Below, piece by piece: positions 43,948 to 52,878 of a DNA stretch of 64,000 nucleotides; position 1 is the stretch's first letter, and the number at the start of each line of letters is the position of its first letter. The notes under the pieces are model-generated. The model worked only from the letters and a program-made list of their open reading frames with translations, was not told where the DNA came from and ran no database searches. The stretch is from assembly GCF_011090385.1 (NCBI RefSeq), contig NZ_SEWW01000003.1:62001-126000 (forward strand). The letters run 5' to 3'. The DNA comes from Aquirufa beregesia (GTDB lineage: Bacteria; Bacteroidota; Bacteroidia; Cytophagales; Spirosomataceae). Made by a program: the position numbers and the translations under genes.

Positions 43948-46074
43948 TTGGCTAACGTAACCAGAATAGCGCTTATTGGTAATCCAAATGCTGGGAAATC
44001 CTCTTTGTTCAATACATTGACAGGAATGAACCAAAAAACAGGAAACTTTCCGGGGGTAACCATGGATAAGTTGACAGGTATTTGGGAATTAGAACCAGGC
44101 AGAAATATTGAAATTCTGGATTTACCGGGCATCTATAGTATATATCCCAAATCCATAGATGAAGAGTTAGTCATTAATATTTTGGGCAATCCGAAACATC
44201 CGGATTATCCTGATATGGCCATTGTGGTGGCGGATGCATCCAATTTAAAGCGTAATTTATTGTTGTTTTCTCAAGTCCGAGACTTAGGTATTCCTACAGT
44301 TTTGGCTTTGAATATGATTGATGTAGCTGAAAACCAAGGATTTGTGATTAATTCTTTGAAATTAGCGCGTGAGCTCAATGTGGAGGTTGCTGAAATCAAT
44401 GCCAAAAAGGGAATTGGGGTAGGAGGATTGAAGTTAGCTGTTATCAAGACCTTGAAACACCGTTATGCTTCCAATGATGCCTTGCCTTTGGCCGTTGCAG
44501 ATGAGTTGATTGAAGATGTGCAAAAGCAATTTGGTGAAGCAGATCCGTATCGTTCTTTATTGTGGTTGATGGAACATGATCGCATGAAAATGTTTAATCA
44601 GGAGCAGCGAGAATCATTCGACCATTTGATGGAGAAACACCATTTTGAGTCGAAGAAATATAAATCTTCTGAAACGGTAAAACGCTATGAGCAGATATCA
44701 GAAGTGGTTGAACGTTGTGTGATCAATTTGAATCGTCAATGGGATGCCGAGCCAGTTAAAACGTGGACAGATCGACTAGATAAAGTGTTTATTCATTCCT
44801 TTTGGGGCTATGTGATTTTCTTGGCTATTTTATTTGTCATGTTCCAAGCCGTATTTACTTGGGCAACCTATCCCATGGATCTAATTGATGGAGGAGTGGC
44901 TCAATTAAATGATTGGTTGAAAGGTATTTTGCCTGATTCACCTTTGACAGGTATGTTGACCGACGGTCTGATAGCGGGTGTCGGAGGGGTATTGATATTT
45001 GTGCCTCAAATTGCCTTTTTGTTCTTCTTTATTTCCATGTTGGAAGAAACAGGATATATGTCGCGTGTGATGTTCATCATGGACAAAATGATGCGTCGAT
45101 TTGGATTAAATGGGAAATCAGTGGTGCCTTTGATTTCGGGAATAGCCTGTGCTGTGCCTGCCATCATGAGTACGCGCTCCATTGGTTCCTGGAAAGATCG
45201 TTTGATCACCATCTTGGTGACACCTTTAATGTCCTGCTCCGCTCGTTTACCTATTTATACGGTTTTAATAGCCTTAGTCGTTCCTGAAAAAAACACCCTA
45301 TTTGGAGTATTTAACTTACAAGGAGTGGCCCTTTTTGGATTGTACCTGTTAGGATTTTTTATGGCATTGTTCTCTGCCTGGGTATTGAAAAAAATATTGA
45401 GAGCTAAAGAAAGAAGCTATTTCATCATGGAATTGCCGACCTACAAAGGTCCTCGTTTTAAACATGTAGCCATATCCATATACAATTCTGTTCGTGCTTT
45501 TATTTTTGAAGCAGGTAAAATCATTGTTGCCATTTCCATCGTTCTTTGGGTTTTTGCTAGTTATGGGCCAGGAGATAGTATGGCCAAGATTGAGGAGCAG
45601 GTTCGATTGAAAAATCCGAGTTTAACCGGCGTAGATTTAAGCAATAAGATTGCTTCTGAAAAATTAGAAAATTCCTATGCCGGGCATTTTGGCAAATTGA
45701 TTGAACCTGCTATCAAGCCTTTGGGATATGATTGGAAAATTGGCATTGCGTTAATTACCTCCTTTGCCGCTCGTGAGGTTTTTGTGGGGACTATGTCAAC
45801 CATTTATAGCCTGGGGGGCGAAGTGGATAATGAAAATGCCACCATCAAAAATCGTATGCGTGCAGAAATTAATCCCGATACGGGAAAACCCATGTACGAT
45901 GCAGCCTTAGGATTTTCTTTATTGATCTTTTATGCCTTTGCCATGCAATGCATGAGTACTCTGGCGACTACTTATCGGGAGACAAAATCTTGGAAATATC
46001 CTTTGATTCAATTTGGTTATATGACCACCTTGGCCTATTTGGCCGCATTCTTGGTCTACCAAATATTGTCGTAA
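43948..46074 (+). CDS. feoB: Ferrous iron transporter FeoB, with TTG start
   Basis: A 708-residue GTP-gated Fe2+ permease. The N-terminal G domain has GNPNAGKS (residues 11-18), DLPG and NMID. After the linker come the Gate motifs GIACAVPAIMST and PLMSCSARLPIY within the polytopic domain. The only start that leaves the G1 motif complete is TTG at 43948, since a stop codon (TAA, 43942-43944) lies just upstream in frame and no ATG occurs between. TTG initiation after feoA may lower its translation relative to FeoA. Its stop abuts the convergent thioesterase stop with no gap. It is a normal full-length protein. Confidence 0.95.
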   Translation: MANVTRIALIGNPNAGKSSLFNTLTGMNQKTGNFPGVTMDKLTGIWELEPGRNIEILDLPGIYSIYPKSIDEELVINILGNPKHPDYPDMAIVVADASNLKRNLLLFSQVRDLGIPTVLALNMIDVAENQGFVINSLKLARELNVEVAEINAKKGIGVGGLKLAVIKTLKHRYASNDALPLAVADELIEDVQKQFGEADPYRSLLWLMEHDRMKMFNQEQRESFDHLMEKHHFESKKYKSSETVKRYEQISEVVERCVINLNRQWDAEPVKTWTDRLDKVFIHSFWGYVIFLAILFVMFQAVFTWATYPMDLIDGGVAQLNDWLKGILPDSPLTGMLTDGLIAGVGGVLIFVPQIAFLFFFISMLEETGYMSRVMFIMDKMMRRFGLNGKSVVPLISGIACAVPAIMSTRSIGSWKDRLITILVTPLMSCSARLPIYTVLIALVVPEKNTLFGVFNLQGVALFGLYLLGFFMALFSAWVLKKILRAKERSYFIMELPTYKGPRFKHVAISIYNSVRAFIFEAGKIIVAISIVLWVFASYGPGDSMAKIEEQVRLKNPSLTGVDLSNKIASEKLENSYAGHFGKLIEPAIKPLGYDWKIGIALITSFAAREVFVGTMSTIYSLGGEVDNENATIKNRMRAEINPDTGKPMYDAALGFSLLIFYAFAMQCMSTLATTYRETKSWKYPLIQFGYMTTLAYLAAFLVYQILS

Positions 46075-46524
46075 TTACATTTTAAATGGGATGGATGTGG
46101 CGGCTAGGTTACTAGAACCTTTAGCTAATAATTTGCCCTCAGCATTGTACATTTTAGCTTCCACGTTGGCTACTTTTTTTCCTACACGAAAGACCTCAGA
46201 AACAACCGTGATTTTTTCCCCTGCTTTGGCACCGTATAGAAAATCGATGCTTAAGTTGATGGTGACATACAAATGCTCAATGTCACAAGTGATTAAAGTG
46301 GTCCCCATCATTTCATCCAAGAGCATGGATATCACACCTCCGTGCAAAACTCCCGCATGATTACATTGATCTTCTCTTACTTCAAATTCTGCTGTCATGG
46401 ACCCCGCAGAAACAGATTTCAATATGCCATCTAAATAACGCGTAATAGGATTTGGGTTTTCATGGGCCATTTTCTTGCCAATGTATTGAGACAAAAATGC
46501 GATGGCTTTATCGTTTGCTTTCAT
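46075..46524 (-). CDS. PaaI-family hotdog thioesterase
   Basis: A 149-residue hotdog-fold acyl-CoA thioesterase. The signature NHAGVLHGGVISMLLDEMMGTTL (residues about 53-75) carries the catalytic acidic residue in the LDEM segment. The following beta-strand pairs are typical of the PaaI group. Cytoplasmic, no signal peptide. It is convergent with feoB, sharing an exact stop-to-stop junction. The acyl substrate is unknown. It precedes nothing in operon, since the DUF2147 gene upstream is 30 nt away in the same direction and could be its co-transcribed partner. Confidence 0.87.
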   Translation of the reverse strand: MKANDKAIAFLSQYIGKKMAHENPNPITRYLDGILKSVSAGSMTAEFEVREDQCNHAGVLHGGVISMLLDEMMGTTLITCDIEHLYVTINLSIDFLYGAKAGEKITVVSEVFRVGKKVANVEAKMYNAEGKLLAKGSSNLAATSIPFKM

Positions 46525-46554
46525 GTTGATGTATGTGTAGGCGGTGGTAAATTA

Positions 46555-46977
46555 TTATTGTGGACGAGTCCAAGTGCTGGTTCTTCCAAACATGGCAACT
46601 CCGACAAATCCCCTAATATCGAGTGTTTTATTATTATCTTTTACTTTTAAAATGCAGTCGTAGGTCTTTCCCGAATGCGGGTCATAAATGCTTCCTTTTT
46701 CCCAAGCTGAACCAGTAAAGGTGAAATCCTTTAAAATGACAGCTCCGAGTAAATCCCGACTTCTCAGGACCTCATTTGGATTTTTCACATCTTTTTTGCC
46801 TGGGGTTTTACTCCAGGAAATTTTCCCATAATATTTGTCCCCTTGTTTATATACGGTGATTTTACCGTCTTTTTGTTGGGATATCCAATCTCCTAAAATA
46901 ACATCGCTTGGGGGTTCAGCCATGCTCATGGAGGCAAAAAGGCAACTAAACAGTAAAACTAAAAAAGAGTTTTTCAT
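46555..46977 (-). CDS. Secreted DUF2147 protein
   Basis: A 140-residue secreted protein of the DUF2147 family. A signal peptide (MKNSFLVLLFSCLFASMSMA) is followed by the family core: ILGDWISQQKDGKITVYKQGDKYYGKISW, described as residues about 28-56, then DPHSGKTYDCILKVKDNNKTLDIRGFVG. I use ATG 46977; ATG 46983 would add two residues and an earlier TTG is unlikely. Function of the family is not established; it may bind an envelope component. Probably co-transcribed with the thioesterase gene 30 nt downstream. Confidence 0.8.
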   Translation of the reverse strand: MKNSFLVLLFSCLFASMSMAEPPSDVILGDWISQQKDGKITVYKQGDKYYGKISWSKTPGKKDVKNPNEVLRSRDLLGAVILKDFTFTGSAWEKGSIYDPHSGKTYDCILKVKDNNKTLDIRGFVGVAMFGRTSTWTRPQ

Positions 46978-47047
46978 GACCATTTTTTTGCAAATATACA
47001 AAAGGATATCTTCTTTTGAGCTTTCATAAGAATTGGATTATAGGAGG

Positions 47048-47079
47048 TTTGGCTCAATCAGATGTAATGCTTATTTTTG
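47048..47079 (+). promoter_or_regulatory. Bacteroidetes-type promoter of the phosphosulfolactate synthase gene
   Basis: TTTG at 47048-47051 and TATTTTTG at 47072-47079 are separated by 20 nt and match the -33/-7 consensus exactly. Transcription would begin near 47085, giving a leader of about 45 nt. Confidence 0.65.
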
Positions 47080-47130
47080 TAGGATAACTTGAAAACTACA
47101 TTCAACAAATAACCTAATGCTTGTTTCTAT

Positions 47131-47892
47131 ATGAACTATAATTTATCCCAAATACCTGAAAGATTTGAAAAGCCACGTCAGAAGGGCTTGACCATGGTCA
47201 TGGACAAAGGACTTAGCCTTCGACAAGTTGATGATTTTTTAGAGGTCGCGGGAGAGTATACTGATTTAGTGAAATTGGGTTGGGCTACTTCCTATGTAAC
47301 CCCCAATCTAAAGGAAAAATTAGCTATTTATAAGTCGGCAGGTATTCCTGTCTATTTTGGTGGAACCTTGTTTGAGGCCTTTTATATCCGTGGTCAAGTA
47401 GATGAGTACCGTCGTGTTTTAGATCAATATGGCATGGAATATGCTGAGATTTCCGATGGATCCGTAGAAATGAACTCCGATGTAAAATGTGAATATATCC
47501 GTCAGCTATCCCAGCAAGTAACCGTTCTTTCCGAAGTAGGGTCTAAAGATGAAGCAAAAATTATTCCTCCTTATAAGTGGATTAAGTTGATGCGCATGGA
47601 GTTGGAAGCAGGGGCATGGAAAGTGATTGGGGAAGCTAGAGAAGGAGGTAATGTGGGCCTTTTCCGGTCATCTGGAGAAGTTCGCCAAGGTTTAGTGGAG
47701 GAGATTTTAACCGAAATTTCAGAAGAAAATATCATTTGGGAAGCACCACAAAAATCACAACAAGTATGGTTTGTGAAATTGGTTGGTGCCAATGTCAACG
47801 TAGGAAATATTGCTCCTAATGAAGTGATTTCATTAGAAACAATCCGACTAGGCCTACGAGGAGATACCTTTGATCATTTCTTAACCCAATAA
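47131..47892 (+). CDS. Phosphosulfolactate synthase (ComA family)
   Basis: A 253-residue TIM-barrel enzyme of the ComA family, which joins sulfite and phosphoenolpyruvate to give (2R)-phospho-3-sulfolactate. The conserved active-site elements are seen in MVMDKGLS near residue 23, TDLVKLGWATSY, YFGGTLFEAF, EISDGSVEM and the C-terminal GANVNVGNIAPNEVISLETIRLGLRGDT. Length is normal. It stands alone with its own promoter and terminator; no later coenzyme M genes are nearby, so that pathway is not implied. In Bacteroidetes a C3-sulfonate could feed sulfolactate or the sulfonolipids of this phylum (inference). Confidence 0.9.
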   Translation: MNYNLSQIPERFEKPRQKGLTMVMDKGLSLRQVDDFLEVAGEYTDLVKLGWATSYVTPNLKEKLAIYKSAGIPVYFGGTLFEAFYIRGQVDEYRRVLDQYGMEYAEISDGSVEMNSDVKCEYIRQLSQQVTVLSEVGSKDEAKIIPPYKWIKLMRMELEAGAWKVIGEAREGGNVGLFRSSGEVRQGLVEEILTEISEENIIWEAPQKSQQVWFVKLVGANVNVGNIAPNEVISLETIRLGLRGDTFDHFLTQ

Positions 47893-47895
47893 GTT

Positions 47896-47920
47896 AAGCC
47901 CCGAATTTTCGGGGTTTTTT
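47896..47920 (+). terminator. Rho-independent terminator
   Basis: CCCCGAA-TT-TTCGGGG followed by a T-run, directly after the phosphosulfolactate synthase stop codon. Confidence 0.92.
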
Positions 47921-47942
47921 ATGTTATCTAATTGAAGCAAAC

Positions 47943-48581
47943 ATGATACAACAAGCCTTAGATCTATTAAAAGATCCATTGCATTTTTTAACGGAGTTTA
48001 TTGCAGCGCATGGTTCGTTGACCTATGCCTTATTATTTGCCATTGTATTTATGGAAACAGGCTTGGTTGTGACTCCTTTGTTACCAGGTGATTCCCTGTT
48101 GTTTTCTGTCGGTTTAATTGCCTCAGCCAGTGGTCAATTATCCATTGCCATCGTTATTCCTATGCTGATTTTTGCTGCTTTAAGTGGAGATCAAGTGAAT
48201 TATTTTATGGGAAAATATTTCAGTGCCTATGTTCGCTCCAAAGATAAAATCTTGTTTTTAAAACGCTCGCATTTCGAGGAAACAGAGAAGTTTTATGAAA
48301 AATATGGGGTGAAGACGGTGATAATAGCACGTTTCGTACCCATTGTACGTACGGTAGCCCCATTTGTCGCTGGCGCTGGTCGGATGTCTTATTCGGTTTA
48401 CCTGTTGTTTGGCTTCTTGGGAGCTTGCCTTTGGGTGACGAGCATTACTTTGGCTGGGTACTTTCTGGGAGATAATGAATGGGTTAAATCGAACTTTGAA
48501 AAAGTCGTTTTAGGCATTGTTGGTATTTCGGTATTGCCCATCATCATTGGAATCATGAAACAAAAATTCACTGCTAAGTAA
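47943..48581 (+). CDS. DedA-family membrane protein
   Basis: A 212-residue inner-membrane protein of the DedA/VTT family, which includes lipid-carrier flippases and proton-dependent transporters. The N-terminal re-entrant region is FMETGLVVTPLLPGDSLLF. The arginine motif FVPIVRTVAPFVAGAGRMSY (residues about 125-144) carries the conserved arginine and proline. Four to five hydrophobic stretches are visible. It is followed by aroE after 1 nt, so the two genes are co-transcribed although their functions are unrelated. Confidence 0.93.
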   Translation: MIQQALDLLKDPLHFLTEFIAAHGSLTYALLFAIVFMETGLVVTPLLPGDSLLFSVGLIASASGQLSIAIVIPMLIFAALSGDQVNYFMGKYFSAYVRSKDKILFLKRSHFEETEKFYEKYGVKTVIIARFVPIVRTVAPFVAGAGRMSYSVYLLFGFLGACLWVTSITLAGYFLGDNEWVKSNFEKVVLGIVGISVLPIIIGIMKQKFTAK

Positions 48582-48582
48582 G

Positions 48583-49341
48583 ATGGCCATCTCGCATGTA
48601 TACGGTTTGTTAGGTTATCCCTTGGGTCATTCTTTTTCTAAAAAATATTTTACTGAGAAGTTTGAAACATGGGGTTTATCAGAGACTCATCGCTATGAGC
48701 AATTTGAAATTCCACAAATCCACGATTTTTTGACCTTAAAATCAGAGCACAGGGCTCTATTGAAAGGATTAAATGTGACTATTCCCTATAAACAGCAAAT
48801 TATGCCTTTGTTGGATGAAATAGATCCAGCCGCAGCCAAGATAGGAGCTGTCAATACCATTAAAATCTACCCTGATGGTAAAACCAAAGGATTTAATACA
48901 GATTATTGGGGCTTTCGCCAGACCGTAGAATCCTGGGATGCCTTTCCTCTTTTTAAATCGAAGAAGGCAGTCGTTTTAGGTCAAGGAGGAGCTGCCAAAG
49001 CCATCATTGCGGCTTTAGAAGATCTGGGAATGGACGTGTGGAAGGTGTCGAGAACACCCGCTGAAGGACAGATCTCATATGAAGATTTAGCCGCCGCAAT
49101 GGATGAAGTGGGATTGATTGTCAATGCGACTCCGCTAGGGATGTATCCTAAAATAGATAGCTTTCCACCGATTGATTACAGCTTATTGAATAATCAACAT
49201 TATTTATACGATATCGTGTATAACCCTTTGAGAACGGCTTTTTTAGAGAAGGGAATTGCTCAAGGAGTTGGTGGAGTTTATGAAGGACTAGACATGTTGC
49301 ATGGTCAGGCCGACAAAGCTTGGGAAATCTGGAATGCTTAA
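48583..49341 (+). CDS. aroE: Shikimate dehydrogenase
   Basis: A 252-residue NADPH-dependent enzyme that reduces 3-dehydroshikimate in the shikimate pathway. The substrate site is YPLGHSFSKKYF, with the catalytic lysine in NVTIPYKQ and the aspartate in FNTDYWGF. The NADP loop is VLGQGGAAKAI, and the C-terminal contact is GLDMLHGQADKAWEIW. It lies directly after dedA and ends 4 nt into the convergent phosphoribosyltransferase gene. Together with aroC at 54.4 kb it supplies chorismate. Confidence 0.95.
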   Translation: MAISHVYGLLGYPLGHSFSKKYFTEKFETWGLSETHRYEQFEIPQIHDFLTLKSEHRALLKGLNVTIPYKQQIMPLLDEIDPAAAKIGAVNTIKIYPDGKTKGFNTDYWGFRQTVESWDAFPLFKSKKAVVLGQGGAAKAIIAALEDLGMDVWKVSRTPAEGQISYEDLAAAMDEVGLIVNATPLGMYPKIDSFPPIDYSLLNNQHYLYDIVYNPLRTAFLEKGIAQGVGGVYEGLDMLHGQADKAWEIWNA

Positions 49342-49856
49342 CGAAGGTAAACCCCTAGTCGATCTTTATCAGATAAAATGACCTCTACATGCTCAGATAG
49401 GGTGGTTGACATTTGGTAGCCAATATAATCTGCCGAAATAGGAAATTTTCGGTAATTACGGTCTACGACTACCGCCACTTGAATCTTTTTAACATGCATG
49501 CTAAGGAATGGTGCTAGGCTATAGGAGAAAGTCCTGCCCGTATTTAAAACATCATCCACCACAATGATTACCTTATCTTCAAAAATACTTTTGTCGCATT
49601 CAAATTGAACAGGACTTTCATAGGGAACGTCTTTATTCAGTTGAATGGCTACGGCTTGGGCTTTGATGGAGGAAATTTCTAAGATGTTTTGACACAGCAG
49701 TTGAGCAAGAGAAAAGCCTTCACCCACTATTCCAGCGATGATGATTTCTTTTTCTTCAAAATTGTTTTCAAAAATTTGAAAGGCAATCCGACGAATTTTT
49801 TGAAGTAAAGCTGGACCGTCAAGTATTTGTTTGGAATTCATGCTAATGGGATTCAT
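49338..49856 (-). CDS. PyrR-like phosphoribosyltransferase family protein
   Basis: A 172-residue type I phosphoribosyltransferase. The PRPP-binding motif is VIIVVDDVLNTGRTF (residues about 95-109). The rest resembles PyrR-type proteins and hypoxanthine/uracil phosphoribosyltransferases of Bacteroidetes. Whether it has enzyme activity or regulates pyrimidine genes by binding RNA cannot be told; no pyr operon leader is nearby. The start is ATG 49856, with a second possible ATG at 49841. It is convergent with aroE, overlapping by 4 nt. Confidence 0.82.
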   Translation of the reverse strand: MNPISMNSKQILDGPALLQKIRRIAFQIFENNFEEKEIIIAGIVGEGFSLAQLLCQNILEISSIKAQAVAIQLNKDVPYESPVQFECDKSIFEDKVIIVVDDVLNTGRTFSYSLAPFLSMHVKKIQVAVVVDRNYRKFPISADYIGYQMSTTLSEHVEVILSDKDRLGVYLR

Positions 49857-49937
49857 TCAAAATAGCCTCTGAAATTACCAAAAAGTATTCAAATTTTGTA
49901 CCTTTGCGACTTATTTAGCGATTAAAATAATAGATAT

Positions 49938-50483
49938 ATGGCCAAAATGTATGGGGCTCAGCAGCGAGTTCAGCAAGCACCCAGTAACCCTTTAGCAATT
50001 AAGACGAAGAAATTTTCTCTTGAAAAGAATAAATACATCGGCTTGTGTATGCGTCAACTCTTCTCTAATCAGTGGAAATGGTCTTTTTTGCCATTAGCCT
50101 TGATTGTTGGAAACGTGGCATTAAACCTTACATCGGTATATAAAAACTACTGGATTTATATTTTCATTGTGGTGGGTGTTATTGGCTATGTCTTGTTTTG
50201 GTTAATTCAATTTACAGGAATTACTCAATTGGCTCAGTATAAACAATTGTTTGATAAGTATCGTTATGAGATTGATAGCCGTCAGATATTTATGAAAATC
50301 TCGGATAAAGAAGGAGGAATGATTAAATGGGATATGATTACTAGCGCTTATAAAGATAAAGATGCGTATGTGTTTACAATGGGTAAATATCAATTCATTC
50401 ATCTTCCATTCAACGTGTTGACGAGCGATAACGATCGTAAATTATTGGATAAGATTTTACGCGACAAAGGTTTATTGTCATAA
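49938..50483 (+). CDS. YcxB-like membrane protein
   Basis: A 181-residue protein with two transmembrane helices (about 53-72 and 77-98) and a C-terminal cytoplasmic beta-rich domain with YcxB-like spacing (DKEGGMIKWDMITSAYKDKDAYVF). The function of the family is unknown. The start is ATG 49938, and TACCTTTG at 49899-49906 is a plausible -7 box. ruvX follows 24 nt downstream in the same direction, so they are probably co-transcribed. No catalytic motif is visible. Confidence 0.75.
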   Translation: MAKMYGAQQRVQQAPSNPLAIKTKKFSLEKNKYIGLCMRQLFSNQWKWSFLPLALIVGNVALNLTSVYKNYWIYIFIVVGVIGYVLFWLIQFTGITQLAQYKQLFDKYRYEIDSRQIFMKISDKEGGMIKWDMITSAYKDKDAYVFTMGKYQFIHLPFNVLTSDNDRKLLDKILRDKGLLS

Positions 50484-50507
50484 CAAGATTCTTTGGAATC
50501 ATCCATC

Positions 50508-50918
50508 ATGGGAAGAATACTGGCGATTGACTATGGCTTAAAGCGTACGGGAATTGCCGTGACCGATCCATTGCAAATCATTGCGAATGGGTTAGAGACT
50601 GTTCCGTCTCACCAGTTGTTGAATTTTTTGGCAGATTATATGGCTAAGGAAGGAGTGGATGAAATGGTTATAGGTATGCCCAAGAATTTGGACAATACCG
50701 ATACTGATTCTACCCAAGCCGTTAGGAACATAGTTAAGCAAATTCAAAAGAAATTTCCTGCGATCCCCTTGAGATTGCACGATGAACGATTTACCTCTCA
50801 AATGGCCATGAAGGCCATGATTGCCGGAGGGATGTCCAAGAAAGACCGAAGGGTGAAAGCCACTGTGGATCGGGTTTCGGCAACGATCATTTTACAATCT
50901 TATATGGAATCTAAATAG
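50508..50918 (+). CDS. ruvX: Putative pre-16S rRNA nuclease / Holliday junction resolvase YqgF (RuvX)
   Basis: A 136-residue RNase H-fold protein of the YqgF/RuvX family, implicated in 16S rRNA 5'-end maturation. The strand MGRILAIDYGLKRTGIAV has the first catalytic aspartate. MVIGMPKNLDN and LHDERFTSQMA follow, the latter with the second acidic pair. The start is ATG 50508 in good position; a TTG 15 nt upstream is unlikely. It follows the YcxB-like gene and ends in a strong bidirectional terminator. Length is normal for the family. Confidence 0.93.
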   Translation: MGRILAIDYGLKRTGIAVTDPLQIIANGLETVPSHQLLNFLADYMAKEGVDEMVIGMPKNLDNTDTDSTQAVRNIVKQIQKKFPAIPLRLHDERFTSQMAMKAMIAGGMSKKDRRVKATVDRVSATIILQSYMESK

Positions 50919-50921
50919 CAT

Positions 50922-50953
50922 AAAAAAGCCCTCGAAGATTCGAGGGCTTTTTG
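50922..50953. terminator. Bidirectional terminator
   Basis: AAAAAGCCCTCGAA-GAT-TTCGAGGGCTTTTT: perfect 10-bp GC-rich stem between the convergent ruvX and PhyH genes. Confidence 0.92.
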
Positions 50954-50954
50954 T

Positions 50955-51782
50955 TTATTTCTGAACTACTTTCGCAAAGCGATGGTAGAAAGGTGTTTTA
51001 CTATTTTCCGATTTTGGTTTGAATTTACCTGTGATAATTGGTACATACATGACACGTCTGCGGGATTTTTCTCCAAAATTAGGAGAGACCTCCACTCGGT
51101 GCCATAAACGGCCATCATGAATGGTTAGGTCACCACGCTCAATTTCAAAAGCCACTTCACGTGGATCTGGACGGTGGTCAATGAATTGTTTCTTACCAAA
51201 CAATAATTTAAGGACACTTTGGTTTTGAGTTCCCGGAATCACACGTAAACCTCCATTAGCAGATGGACAATTATCTAAATGGATACCTACGTTTAACATC
51301 GGTAAAATCTTTTGACCTAAAAATAAATCTCTAGGGCTATCCGTATGCCAGCCCATTTGAGTGAATTTAGAATTGGGTTGATTCACATAGTGATTAAATA
51401 CTAAACCATCTTTTTCATCTTCACTGATACGCCCATCATAAGGAGCCAAAAAGTCCGTCAATAATTGGAAACGAGGGTCTTTTAAGAATTCACCTAAAAC
51501 AGGGCTGTATTTATTGGTAAAACACATGCGTTGAATCATGTCATTACCTTGTGGGTCTTTACCAAACTTTAATGGAATTCCATTGATTTTTTCAACCTTA
51601 TCGTTTAACCATTTATTCTCTATTTGAGCTAATTCCTGGATAAATAATTGGGTTGTTTCATCGGTAATGAAACCCTTAAACTGAATAACTCCATATTTGG
51701 TAAAGTAGTCTTTCTGCTCTTGGGTTATGTCACTACCTAAAGTAAATGTTTTGTATTCAAACTTTGGTGATGATTTTTTCAT
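50955..51782 (-). CDS. Phytanoyl-CoA dioxygenase (PhyH) family oxygenase, second copy
   Basis: A 275-residue Fe(II)/2-oxoglutarate-dependent oxygenase. The iron ligands are in MGWHTDSPRDLF (HxD) and in GRLWHRVEV, and the 2-oxoglutarate arginine is in KSRRRVMYVP. It differs strongly from the PhyH protein at 8237, with little shared beyond these motifs, so the two are likely different enzymes. Cytoplasmic, no signal peptide. Monocistronic, divergent from an outer-membrane protein gene. The substrate is unknown. Confidence 0.87.
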   Translation of the reverse strand: MKKSSPKFEYKTFTLGSDITQEQKDYFTKYGVIQFKGFITDETTQLFIQELAQIENKWLNDKVEKINGIPLKFGKDPQGNDMIQRMCFTNKYSPVLGEFLKDPRFQLLTDFLAPYDGRISEDEKDGLVFNHYVNQPNSKFTQMGWHTDSPRDLFLGQKILPMLNVGIHLDNCPSANGGLRVIPGTQNQSVLKLLFGKKQFIDHRPDPREVAFEIERGDLTIHDGRLWHRVEVSPNFGEKSRRRVMYVPIITGKFKPKSENSKTPFYHRFAKVVQK

Positions 51783-52015
51783 ATTCTATGGCCAATTTTT
51801 GCGCGTTTTGTTTCTCGCTTAGTATTGGTACTCTAATTATAAATTTGAACTCGCAAGTTACGTCAATGTTACTAAAATTTGATTATTAAAACCTAATTTT
51901 ATGATGAAAATCATGATATTTTAAGCGTACTTTGTAGAAAAAATAGCAGCTTTGTATTCTTTTTTACGCTTAAGAAAAATGCACTTCATTTTATTGTTAT
52001 TTAATATTTTTGTTC

Positions 52016-52861
52016 ATGCCTAAGTACATCCTACTCTTTCTCTTTTTTATCCCATTTATTGCTGCATCCCAACCCGATCATTTACGCCGTAAAGGAACTT
52101 TCTTTGTTTTTTGGGGCTATAATAGATCAGCATACCCCACTTCTGACATTCGTTTTCAAGGTCCGGGATATGACTTCACATTAGCTGCAGTGCAAGCAAG
52201 TGATGCGCCAACTCCTTTTGATGGTTTTCAAACGTACTTTAACCCCTCCTTATTTTCCATCCCCCAGTTCAATTTACATGGAGGCTACTTTATCAATGAT
52301 AGCTGGTCAATAAGCTTAGGATGGGATCACATGAAATACGTGATGAACCCTGATCAGGCTTCTCACATTACAGGTCATATTGACGCCCAAGTGTCTAGCC
52401 CGCAAATCCCTGTAAATCCTGCCTATGTGGGAAATTATACCAATAGCCCTTTCGTGATCCAATCAAAGGACTTTTTGCAATATGAACATACCGACGGCTA
52501 TAATTACGCGGCTGTGGAAGTAGAAAATTATCATCCCATTTGGAAAAAAGAGAAATCGAATTTCCAGTTAGACTGGGTCAATGGATTGGGTATAGGAGTG
52601 GTAGTGCCTCGCTCAGATGTTCGTTTATTTACCGTGGGAACCAATAATTTTTGGAACTTGGCGGGAGCAGGAGCATCAGCCAAATCTGGATTGCGCTTGA
52701 ATTTAACGAAGCTCTTATTTTTTGAAGCCATGTTCAAAGGGGGCTATACTAATTTGTGGGAAGTTCATACTACAGGAAGGTCTGTGGATCATGCTTCTCA
52801 GAGCATTTGGTTTGGAGAAGTTTATGGAGCCTTAGGGTTTTCTATAGGTAAAGCAAAATAA
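52016..52861 (+). CDS. Predicted outer-membrane beta-barrel protein of unknown function
   Basis: A 281-residue protein with a signal peptide (MPKYILLFLFFIPFIAASQ). The rest is rich in aromatic residues and alternating strands, and it ends in a phenylalanine-containing final strand (YGALGFSIGKAK), as in outer-membrane barrels. It is not assigned to a named family. I use ATG 52016; an upstream TTG at 52010 would add two residues. It is monocistronic, divergent from the PhyH gene, with a 233-nt upstream region that shows no clear promoter box. Similar proteins of Bacteroidetes have no known function. Confidence 0.7.
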   Translation: MPKYILLFLFFIPFIAASQPDHLRRKGTFFVFWGYNRSAYPTSDIRFQGPGYDFTLAAVQASDAPTPFDGFQTYFNPSLFSIPQFNLHGGYFINDSWSISLGWDHMKYVMNPDQASHITGHIDAQVSSPQIPVNPAYVGNYTNSPFVIQSKDFLQYEHTDGYNYAAVEVENYHPIWKKEKSNFQLDWVNGLGIGVVVPRSDVRLFTVGTNNFWNLAGAGASAKSGLRLNLTKLLFFEAMFKGGYTNLWEVHTTGRSVDHASQSIWFGEVYGALGFSIGKAK

Positions 52862-52878
52862 GGCTGTATTTTGTCTTA

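Noticed and set aside
49338-49856. Naming the phosphoribosyltransferase pyrR
   Set aside because: The PRPP site is clear, but base specificity and the regulatory role cannot be told, and no pyrimidine gene is near.
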